Shown here: one piece after another, positions 53,465 to 61,546 of the stretch
How the letters are laid out: every line of letters starts with the position of its first letter
How positions within the stretch are numbered: position 1 is the stretch's first letter
Assembly: GCA_964640655.1 (NCBI GenBank)
Contig: CAZXFT010000010.1
Coordinates: 1 to 64,000, forward strand
Direction: 5' to 3'
Length of the DNA stretch: 64,000 nt
Source of the DNA: BJGO01 sp964640655
GTDB lineage: Bacteria; Bacteroidota; Bacteroidia; Chitinophagales; UBA10324
Notes under the pieces: model-generated
What the model was told of the DNA's origin: nothing
The model's input: the letters and a program-made list of their open reading frames with translations, nothing else
Database searches by the model: none
Program-made: the position numbers and the translations under genes

Positions 53465-53878
53465 GCAAAAAGTGACATATATCAGTAAAGGACGGAATTT
53501 TACATTTCCATGACAATTGGATTGAAGTTGAGATTAATTATTTGGAATACCTACACCCATATACATAGGTGGACATTTATTTACTGCTTAGTAAATACAA
53601 CTTATGAGGTATCGTTGATTGAATCATTGTGGCAGCGAAACAACCACCCCTTTTTCTTTTTCTCTTTCTCAATACCCTTTGCATAATTTGTTGTTACGGA
53701 GCCTTTTTTCCTTTTGAAGGTTTGATTACTAGTTTCAAATAACTGATGTACTGATCAATTTCTATTGAACTTATTGAGAAGTAATCTGTGTTACCTGTAC
53801 ATATTTTGGAAGTGTTAATTTCCGAAAAATTATTTTTCAACTTTAACTTCAGTAATAATAAAACATAACACTTAATAT
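53465..53878. other. Divergent promoter region between the HmuY operon and katG
   Basis: No supported gene lies here. A 64-codon minus-strand frame at 53694-53888 overlaps katG and has no family features. An inverted repeat ACCTA/TAGGT (53549-53570) could be an operator. A pyrimidine-rich block lies at about 53651-53680. Promoters for both divergent units must lie here, but no exact TAnnTTTG box was found. Confidence 0.5.
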
Positions 53879-56050
53879 ATGGAAACAAAAAAAGGAAAAT
53901 GTCCGGTGATGCACGGAGCTAACACAGAATCGCATCAAAAAGTTATTGATTGGTGGCCAGCCACTTTGAACTTAGATATTCTACATCAGCACGATTCTAA
54001 AACCAATCCGATGGAAGAGGGTTTTAACTATAGTGATGAATTTAAGAAAATTGATTTTGAGGTATTGAAAAACGACCTCAAGAAGTTGATGACTGAAAGC
54101 CAGGATTGGTGGCCGGCAGACTGGGGGCACTATGGCGGACTTATGATTCGAATGGCGTGGCATGCAGCAGGAACCTATCGCACTGCTGATGGTCGCGGAG
54201 GTGGTAATAATGGCAACCAGCGGTTTGCACCCCTGAATAGTTGGCCTGATAATACCAACCTTGATAAAGCACGTCGTTTGTTATGGCCTATTAAAAAGAA
54301 ATATGGAAACAAACTTTCCTGGGGTGATTTATTTATACTCGCCGGTAACATGGCTTACGAATCTATGGGCTTTAAAACTTTTGGATTTGGAGGTGGCCGT
54401 GAAGAAATATGGCATCCTGAAAAAGATATTTATTGGGGAGCAGAAAAAGATTGGTTGGGAAAATCGAGATATGCTGAAGCCGGTAATAGTGAGTCGTTAG
54501 AGAATCCATTGGCAGCAGTGCAGATGGGGTTGATATACGTGAATCCCGAAGGAGTTGACGGCAAACCTGATCCGTTGCGAACGGCAAAGGATGTTCGCAC
54601 CACTTTCAAAAGAATGGCAATGAATGATGAGGAAACTGTTGCTCTTACAGCAGGTGGACACACGGTGGGTAAGGCTCACGGCAATGGCGATGCTTCTGCA
54701 TTAGGTCCAAATCCTGAAGGCGCTGATGTGCATACTCAGGGTTTCGGATGGATGAACCCTAAAGGAAATGGTAATGGTGCCGATACGGTTACCAGTGGTT
54801 TGGAAGGTGCCTGGACTACAACACCTGATAAATGGAATCACACATACTTTCACCTGCTGTTGAATTATGACTGGGAGTTGAAAAAAAGTCCGGCAGGTGC
54901 CTGGCAATGGGAGCCTGTTCAAATCAAGGAAGACGACAAGCCAATTGATGCCCACAACCCTGCTCTTCGCCGCAATCCAATTATGACTGATGCCGATATG
55001 GCGATGAAGATGGATCCGGAGTACAGAAAAATTTCTGAGCGTTTTTATAAAGACCCGAAGTATTTTGAGGAAACATTTGCACGAGCATGGTTTAAGCTTA
55101 CACACCGCGATTTGGGCCCCAAGAATCGTTACTTAGGTCCTGATGTGCCGAAGGAAGATCTGATTTGGCAAGACCCAATACCAGCAGTTGATTATACATT
55201 GAGCGATGCAGAGATTGAAGAGTTGAAAAGCAAACTCCTGAGTAGTGGATTGAGTCGCACAGAGTTAATAACTACTGCTTGGGATAGTGCCCGCACTTTC
55301 CGTGGTTCTGATTACAGAGGAGGCGCAAATGGTGCACGTATACGTTTAGCTCCACAAAAAGATTGGGAAGGGAACGAGCCTCAGCAATTACATAATGTAT
55401 TAGCAAAGTTGGCTGAGATTCAGTCAGGATTGAGCAAGAAGGTCAGCATGGCAGATTTAATAGTGCTTGGTGGCAGCGCTGCAATAGAACAAGCCGCAAA
55501 GGATGCCGGAGTAAATATTAAAGTACCATTCCATGCAGGACGTGGAGACGCTACACAGGAAATGACCGATGTAGAATCGTTTGCTGTGCTGGAGCCTATT
55601 CACGACGGTTATCGTAACTGGTTGAAGAAAGAATATGCTGTGAAGCCTGAAGAACTCTTGCTGGACCGCACTCAACTGATGGGATTAACTGCCCCCGAAA
55701 TGACTGTACTGGTTGGTGGTATGCGTGTACTCGGCACTAATCATGGTGGCAGCAGACACGGTGTGTTTACCGACAAGGTGGGTGTTCTGAGCAACGACTT
55801 TTTTGTAAACCTTACCGATATGCGTTACACTTGGAAACCTGTTGGCGAAAATTTATATAATGTGGTGGACAGAAAAACAGGACAAACGAAATGGACAGCA
55901 ACACGTGTAGATTTAGTATTTGGGTCCAACTCAATTCTTCGTGCCTATGCTGAGGTGTATGCACAGGATGATAACAAGGAAAAGTTTATTAAAGACTTTG
56001 TTAAGGCCTGGGTAAAAGTGATGAATGCCGACCGCTATGATTTAAAATAA
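53879..56050 (+). CDS. katG: Catalase-peroxidase
   Basis: This 723-aa heme enzyme breaks down hydrogen peroxide and is cytoplasmic. The distal heme pocket is RMAWHAAGTYR (Arg, Trp, His); TAGGHTVGKAHG holds the proximal His. The Tyr of the Met-Tyr-Trp adduct fits MGLIYVNPEG. Both duplicated peroxidase domains are complete, with the second from about residue 430. Length and all catalytic residues are normal. It is probably induced by peroxide, although no OxyR or PerR site was recognised. Its own terminator follows. Confidence 0.96.
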   Translation: METKKGKCPVMHGANTESHQKVIDWWPATLNLDILHQHDSKTNPMEEGFNYSDEFKKIDFEVLKNDLKKLMTESQDWWPADWGHYGGLMIRMAWHAAGTYRTADGRGGGNNGNQRFAPLNSWPDNTNLDKARRLLWPIKKKYGNKLSWGDLFILAGNMAYESMGFKTFGFGGGREEIWHPEKDIYWGAEKDWLGKSRYAEAGNSESLENPLAAVQMGLIYVNPEGVDGKPDPLRTAKDVRTTFKRMAMNDEETVALTAGGHTVGKAHGNGDASALGPNPEGADVHTQGFGWMNPKGNGNGADTVTSGLEGAWTTTPDKWNHTYFHLLLNYDWELKKSPAGAWQWEPVQIKEDDKPIDAHNPALRRNPIMTDADMAMKMDPEYRKISERFYKDPKYFEETFARAWFKLTHRDLGPKNRYLGPDVPKEDLIWQDPIPAVDYTLSDAEIEELKSKLLSSGLSRTELITTAWDSARTFRGSDYRGGANGARIRLAPQKDWEGNEPQQLHNVLAKLAEIQSGLSKKVSMADLIVLGGSAAIEQAAKDAGVNIKVPFHAGRGDATQEMTDVESFAVLEPIHDGYRNWLKKEYAVKPEELLLDRTQLMGLTAPEMTVLVGGMRVLGTNHGGSRHGVFTDKVGVLSNDFFVNLTDMRYTWKPVGENLYNVVDRKTGQTKWTATRVDLVFGSNSILRAYAEVYAQDDNKEKFIKDFVKAWVKVMNADRYDLK

Positions 56051-56066
56051 CAGTTGAGAATAAATT

Positions 56067-56124
56067 AAATGCGTGTAAGTCAGTTAGCCATTAAAAAGCT
56101 CTGCGCTTACACGCATTTTTTTTT
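56067..56124 (+). terminator. Terminator of katG
   Basis: AAATGCGTGTAAG (56067-56079) pairs perfectly with CTTACACGCATTT (56106-56118) and runs into T's. The stem is 13 bp and the loop 26 nt. Confidence 0.85.
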
Positions 56125-56177
56125 GGGAATTTGTGTTTTAAACATATTGACTATATTCGTATTAATTAAACATCTCT

Positions 56178-56579
56178 ATGAAAAAAGGAATCATTTTACT
56201 GTCGTTATTCATCGTTTTTGCATTTCAATCAAAAGCACAGATAGAATCACATAAATGGAAAATCAGCTTTGAACCTACAGCCGTTGCGCAGGCAGATGGT
56301 TCTACAACTTATAACTTTTATTCCTTTTTACCTATAAAGATGGTTAATGGCAAAGCAGTATTTGCTGCCAGTATGTTGTCATTTAATCCAGCGAATAAAA
56401 AATGTATAATCAGTTCAGATTCAGGAAGTAACGAAGGAACATACATGATGAGTGATGATACTCATATAACCCTAATCTTTGAGGGTATTAAACATTCATT
56501 TACTATAATTCCCGAATCGCATCACGTAATGTATCTCTCCGGTGAAAGCGGAAGAATACAACTTTTGGGAGAGCACTAA
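56178..56579 (+). CDS. Small secreted hypothetical protein
   Basis: This 133-aa protein has a signal peptide (KKGIILLSLFIVFAFQSKA then Q). The mature part of about 113 aa is beta-rich (HKWKISFEPTAVAQADG, KMVNGKAVFAASML) with no recognised family and no sorting domain, so it is probably periplasmic. It starts 54 bp after the katG terminator and is followed by a convergent gene. There is no evidence linking it to katG function. Confidence 0.65.
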   Translation: MKKGIILLSLFIVFAFQSKAQIESHKWKISFEPTAVAQADGSTTYNFYSFLPIKMVNGKAVFAASMLSFNPANKKCIISSDSGSNEGTYMMSDDTHITLIFEGIKHSFTIIPESHHVMYLSGESGRIQLLGEH

Positions 56580-56591
56580 TTATTAATTACG

Positions 56592-58133
56592 TTAACAATT
56601 AACAGCTGCTGCAATGAAGTCATCATTCTGTTGCAGGAGTTTAAAGTATGTTTCATTGCCAAATAAGTACCGACCGATAATTGCTTTAATCTGAAGTTCG
56701 GTTTTCTGTTCTAATAAGTCAGTAGGTACAGTGTTTGTGTTATTGATTGCATCGGTAATTATTTCCTTTGAAACCACAAATGATTTAATAAATTCATCGG
56801 CAGTTTTATAGGTATCAGTTAAATATTTTTCATTCTGAGTTACATAAGACAGTGCAATCTGATTGATGCGATCCAAGTTAATCGAGGCAGAAGCAAAATC
56901 ACTTTCCAAATCTGAACCTGCATTAATCTGTACATCCGGCTGAATACCTCCACCGGCGTATACCTTTCTACCCTTTGCTGTATAGTATGTTGTTGTGTCG
57001 GTATGGGTTAATGCTGAATCATTCCGATGAAAAATTTCTGTATAGTAGTCCTCATGATTTTTACCATAATCCTTTTGAATGCATCTACCAGAAGGTGTAT
57101 AATAACGTGCAATGGTTAAACGCAAATAACCACCATCAAATAATTTGTACTGCTGTTGCACAGATCCTTTTCCGTAGGTTCTGCGGCCAACAATAATAGC
57201 ACGGTCGTAATCCTGCAATGCGCCGGCGATAATTTCAGATGCTGAGGCAGAGTTTTCGTTGGTTAATACGATCAATTCACCTGTTTCAAAAACACCTGCC
57301 ACACGGCACTTGTATTCTTTCTTGCCAAACACTCTACCCTTCGTGTAAACCATCAACTTTTGTTCATCTAAAAATTCGTCAAGAATCTCTGTAGCTTCTT
57401 CCAACAATCCTCCACCATTATCACGCAGGTCAAGTACCAGCTTTTGCAATCCTCTTTTTTTCAAATCCTGCATGGCTTGTGTAAATTCAGTATAAGTGGT
57501 TTCGCTGAAATGCTCCAATTTGATATAACCGGTATTACTATTCAACATGTAGTAAACCGGAATGCTCGGGCTCGGAACCATTGCGCGTGTAATATTTAAA
57601 CTCAATACCTTACCATTGCGCAACACTTTAATGCTGACATCAGTATCGGCCTGTCCTCGCATTTGTTTAACAATGAAATCGTTTGCTCTTTTCTTAGCGC
57701 ATAATAAACTGTCGTTGGCAATTAGTATTCTGTCGCCTCGCTTTACACCTGCTTTATCTGCAGGGCCGCCGGGCACCACGCGAATCACTAATGGTGTGTC
57801 GGATAACATGTAAAATTCAATTCCCACACCGCCAAACTGTCCATTGATGAATTCATCAGTCATTTGTGTATGATATGGTGGAATGTACTTGGAATGCGGA
57901 TCAAGTAGGTTGAGCATCGCTTCCATACCCGCCTTATTTAATCTGTCTTCGCTGATAGTGTCTGTGTAATTGGTTTTAATCAATGCAAGCACCTGTTCAG
58001 TTATAGGCAGTTTGGAGTTGCTAAACAGCGAAGGTTTAAATCCCGATGGTGCTATTAATAATCCAATAAAGATGCCTGCCAGAAGTATGAGTGCTATTTG
58101 CAGCGGTTTATAAACGGAGTCTTTGAAGTTCAT
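56592..58133 (-). CDS. S41-family C-terminal processing peptidase
   Basis: This 513-aa protein begins with one membrane segment (about 12-30), anchoring it to face the periplasm. A PDZ domain lies at about 75-165 (GGVGIEFYMLSDTPLVIRVV, GGPADKAGVKRGDRIL). The protease domain shows LDLRDNGGGLLEEATEILDE, the catalytic Ser in NENSASASEI (about 300) and the Lys in YGKGSVQQQY (about 325). It belongs to the CtpA/Tsp group and probably trims envelope proteins. Length is typical. Confidence 0.92.
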   Translation of the reverse strand: MNFKDSVYKPLQIALILLAGIFIGLLIAPSGFKPSLFSNSKLPITEQVLALIKTNYTDTISEDRLNKAGMEAMLNLLDPHSKYIPPYHTQMTDEFINGQFGGVGIEFYMLSDTPLVIRVVPGGPADKAGVKRGDRILIANDSLLCAKKRANDFIVKQMRGQADTDVSIKVLRNGKVLSLNITRAMVPSPSIPVYYMLNSNTGYIKLEHFSETTYTEFTQAMQDLKKRGLQKLVLDLRDNGGGLLEEATEILDEFLDEQKLMVYTKGRVFGKKEYKCRVAGVFETGELIVLTNENSASASEIIAGALQDYDRAIIVGRRTYGKGSVQQQYKLFDGGYLRLTIARYYTPSGRCIQKDYGKNHEDYYTEIFHRNDSALTHTDTTTYYTAKGRKVYAGGGIQPDVQINAGSDLESDFASASINLDRINQIALSYVTQNEKYLTDTYKTADEFIKSFVVSKEIITDAINNTNTVPTDLLEQKTELQIKAIIGRYLFGNETYFKLLQQNDDFIAAAVNC

Positions 58134-58262
58134 GATTTGGCTGCCGAAATTACTTGTTTTTCATGCTGTTCTTTTTAACGTGAGGCAGTGTTTGTAAAAT
58201 TATTATACAACAATAAGCAGTAGCCTACTTTTATAGCGAATAAATATTCAGTATCAACAAAT

Positions 58263-59075
58263 ATGGATAATAAAGTAACAGAACAGTCTTCGTTGTACCG
58301 CAACCTGCAGGAAATGAGTACGATCGACTTACTTCAAAACATCAACACAGAAGATCAGAAAGTTGCCTTTGCCGTACAAAATGCTATTCCTCAAATTACC
58401 GCTTTAGTAGAGGTAATAGCAACTAAAATGAAAGATGGCGGACGATTGTTATACTTGGGTGCAGGTACCAGTGGACGATTAGGTATAGTGGATGCCAGCG
58501 AGTGCCCACCAACATTTGGCGTTCCACACGGTATGGTGATTGGGCTGATAGCCGGAGGTGATACTGCTATAAGAAAAGCTGTAGAGTTTGCTGAAGATGA
58601 TACGGAACAAGGATGGAAAGATTTACAGCAGCATGAGGTATGTGATAAAGATGTGGTGATAGGTATTACTGCGTCCGGTTCTACACCATATGTAATAGGA
58701 TCAATAAGAAAAGCCAGAGAAAACGGAATTGCAACCGGTTGCATCACCTGTAATCCAAACTCTGAATTAGCTGCCGTTGCTCAATACCCAATTGAAGTTA
58801 TCACAGGACCTGAGTTTGTTACTGGCAGCACACGTATGAAAGCTGGCACAGCACAGAAGTTGGTTTTGAATATGATCAGCACTACTGTAATGATTAAACT
58901 CGGTCGCGTACACGATAATAAGATGGTGGATATGCAACTAAGTAACAATAAACTCATTGACCGAGGCACGCGCATGCTCATGAAAACGTTTGCCTGGGAT
59001 TACAAGCGTGCAAAACATATATTGCTGGAGTATGGCAGTGTGCGTGCTGTGATGAAAGCACATCGAAAGTTGTAG
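58263..59075 (+). CDS. murQ: N-acetylmuramic acid 6-phosphate etherase
   Basis: This 270-aa SIS-domain enzyme cleaves the lactyl ether of N-acetylmuramic acid 6-phosphate for cell-wall recycling. GAGTSGRLGIVDASECPP (about 77-94) and GITASGSTPYV carry the sugar-phosphate loops with the catalytic Glu in ASECPP. GPEFVTGSTRMKAGTAQKL is a family signature. It is shorter than the E. coli enzyme (about 298 aa) at the C-terminus, as in other Bacteroidota. Confidence 0.93.
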   Translation: MDNKVTEQSSLYRNLQEMSTIDLLQNINTEDQKVAFAVQNAIPQITALVEVIATKMKDGGRLLYLGAGTSGRLGIVDASECPPTFGVPHGMVIGLIAGGDTAIRKAVEFAEDDTEQGWKDLQQHEVCDKDVVIGITASGSTPYVIGSIRKARENGIATGCITCNPNSELAAVAQYPIEVITGPEFVTGSTRMKAGTAQKLVLNMISTTVMIKLGRVHDNKMVDMQLSNNKLIDRGTRMLMKTFAWDYKRAKHILLEYGSVRAVMKAHRKL

Positions 59076-59160
59076 TCTTATTCACACAGCACTTTTTTGA
59101 AACAGAAAAGTGCACGCAGAACATGTATTTTCGTGAGCCATAATACACTTAAGCTCTTTA

Positions 59161-61536
59161 ATGAAATACTTTCTCTTTGCCTTGCTGATGCTTTATGTGA
59201 GCAAAAGCTTTTCTCAAAATGTCAACATTCAATTTCGTTCACAGGTTACCTATCCTTTTTCATGCTCCAACATTTGGGGTTATGTGGATGCACAAGGTAA
59301 CGAGTACGCCTTAGTTGGAACAGATTCAGGTTTGTCTATTTGTGATGTATCAAATCCAGAAGCTGCAACAGAGTTATTTTCTGTGCCCCACAATCAAAAC
59401 TTCTGGCGTGAAGTGAAAACATTTGCTAACCGTGCTTATGTGGTGAATGAAGATGGAGGTGGCGTTTTAATTGTCGACTTATCTGATTTGCCAAACAGCA
59501 TCGATTATCATTCATTTACCGGTTATGATTTAAAAACGGCTCATACGCTTTGGATTGATGAGTACGGTAAATTATACCTGTTTGGATACAACACCAATGA
59601 CGATATACCTGAAGAACAACGTGGAATGATGATATTGGATTTGAACGCAGATCCGGATAATCCGACATTGCTTGGTACATGGAACGGTGCCTATATACAC
59701 GATGGCTTTGTACGCGGTGACACAGCTTGGTTGGGATTAATCCTGGATGGCAAATTATCTGTGATGGATGTGAGCAATCCTCAGAACGCTCAAACATTTG
59801 CCTTGCAAACCACACCAAGTTCTTTTTGCCATAATGCCTGGCCTACATCAGATAATCAATTTGTGTTTACAACCGACGAAAAACCAAATTCGTTTCTAAC
59901 CTGCTATGATGTTTCTTCATTAAATAACATTAAAGAAACCGACCGCATTCAATCGAATCCGGGAAGTGATGTTGTCATACACAATGTGCATTTACTCAAC
60001 AATGATTATGCCTGGGTTTCATACTATCGGGATGGTGTGCTTCTATATGATGTCAGCGATAAAGAAAACATGGTTCAGGTTGCTAATTACGATAGTTCAC
60101 CACTAGCAGGCAGTGGCTTCAATGGTGACTGGGGTGTTTATCCTTATTTGCCTTCAGGAAATATTATCATTAGTGATATAGAAAACGGATTGTTTGTTCT
60201 TACTCCAACTTATGTTAAAGCAGCAAGAGTACAGGGTGTAATTACCAACTCCGTTTCAGGACAGCCGGTGAATAATGTGCTGGTCAATATTGTTAGCACA
60301 AACGTTAATGAATACAGCAATATTAATGGCATATATAAATCCGGTATTGTAAATGGCGGTAGTTACAATTTGCACTTTACACGATTTGGGTACGAAGAAT
60401 TAACTGTTCCGGTAACATTAATTAACGATAGCATCGTGATACTTGATGTGCAAATGGTTCCCATACCAAGTTATGCTCAAAGTTTTGCACTTTTAGATTC
60501 AGCAACTGCTTCGCCACTCCCTTTTGCTCAAATTTTTGTTACGGATTATGGGTTGTATAATTATGAGGCAACGGCTGATGCAAATGGTATTGCTACAATC
60601 GACACCTTCTACAGTGGCACATATGATATCATCGGTGGTTTGTGGGGTCAACGCACCAAACAATTTACCGGATACAATCTAAACACAACTTCGGGCAATG
60701 TAGAGTTAGGATTACCTAAGGGATATTATGACGATTTTTATTTTGATTTTGGTTGGTCAACCGGAAATATTGTACCGGTTGGTCAATGGACCCGAGAAGT
60801 TCCAAATGCCACATTTCTGAACACTGTTCCCTGCAATCCAAACCAAGATATAGTAGGTGATTTTGGTGCGAAGTGCTATGTAACCGGTAACGTTATAAGT
60901 GCTTCACCGGGTGATGATGATGTGGATGATGGCTGTGTACTATTAACTTCACCTACATTTGATTTGAGCGATTATACCAACCCATTGATTAAATACTCTC
61001 GATGGTTTTGTAATACAGGAGGTGTAATCGAACCAAACGACAGTATGAAAATTATTATCAGCAATGGATTACAATCGAAAGTGATTGATCAGATAACAGT
61101 ACAGGCAAATGAAACAGAATTATCGAAGTGGATTGATAAAAGTATTGCAGTAAAATCGTTCATCTCACTGACAAATAATATGAAGTTGTTTGTACATGTG
61201 TGCGATATAGCACCGGGAAATTTAGTAGAAGGAGGGTTTGATTATTTAAGGATACAGGACACCGTAAATTTTGATTTCGTGGATGAAGTTATGGTTGATA
61301 ACATCCGAATTTCGCTCTATCCGAATCCTGCAAATGAGTTACTTACTGTTTCCATTATTACTGATCAAAGCATAGAATCAATTCTAATCAGCGATATTAC
61401 CGGAAGAGTGGTAAAAAAAATATTTACACCAACAAAACAGCAAGACATTGACATACAGGAATTACAGGCAGCAATGTATATGATTACTATTAAAACGTCA
61501 CAAAGCACAATAGTTCGTAAATTCATCAAACAATAA
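59161..61536 (+). CDS. T9SS-exported choice-of-anchor-B/LVIVD-type protein
   Basis: This 791-aa protein has a signal peptide ending KSFS then Q. Residues about 25-355 form a beta-propeller of LVIVD/choice-of-anchor-B type, with ALVGTDSGLSICDVSNPE and GVLIVDLSDLPN repeats. A carboxypeptidase-regulatory-like domain follows (about 357-425: ARVQGVITNSVSGQPVNNVL), then a second one and an Ig-like region. A type A T9SS domain ends it (LYPNPANELLTVSI; MYMITIKTSQ). The next gene starts 10 bp later, so the two surface proteins are probably co-transcribed. Function is unknown; adhesive or scaffolding use is likely. Confidence 0.87.
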   Translation: MKYFLFALLMLYVSKSFSQNVNIQFRSQVTYPFSCSNIWGYVDAQGNEYALVGTDSGLSICDVSNPEAATELFSVPHNQNFWREVKTFANRAYVVNEDGGGVLIVDLSDLPNSIDYHSFTGYDLKTAHTLWIDEYGKLYLFGYNTNDDIPEEQRGMMILDLNADPDNPTLLGTWNGAYIHDGFVRGDTAWLGLILDGKLSVMDVSNPQNAQTFALQTTPSSFCHNAWPTSDNQFVFTTDEKPNSFLTCYDVSSLNNIKETDRIQSNPGSDVVIHNVHLLNNDYAWVSYYRDGVLLYDVSDKENMVQVANYDSSPLAGSGFNGDWGVYPYLPSGNIIISDIENGLFVLTPTYVKAARVQGVITNSVSGQPVNNVLVNIVSTNVNEYSNINGIYKSGIVNGGSYNLHFTRFGYEELTVPVTLINDSIVILDVQMVPIPSYAQSFALLDSATASPLPFAQIFVTDYGLYNYEATADANGIATIDTFYSGTYDIIGGLWGQRTKQFTGYNLNTTSGNVELGLPKGYYDDFYFDFGWSTGNIVPVGQWTREVPNATFLNTVPCNPNQDIVGDFGAKCYVTGNVISASPGDDDVDDGCVLLTSPTFDLSDYTNPLIKYSRWFCNTGGVIEPNDSMKIIISNGLQSKVIDQITVQANETELSKWIDKSIAVKSFISLTNNMKLFVHVCDIAPGNLVEGGFDYLRIQDTVNFDFVDEVMVDNIRISLYPNPANELLTVSIITDQSIESILISDITGRVVKKIFTPTKQQDIDIQELQAAMYMITIKTSQSTIVRKFIKQ

Positions 61537-61546
61537 AAAATAATTT

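Noticed and set aside
53694..53888. 64-codon minus-strand frame upstream of katG
   Set aside because: It overlaps the katG start, has no family features, and lies in a likely divergent promoter region.
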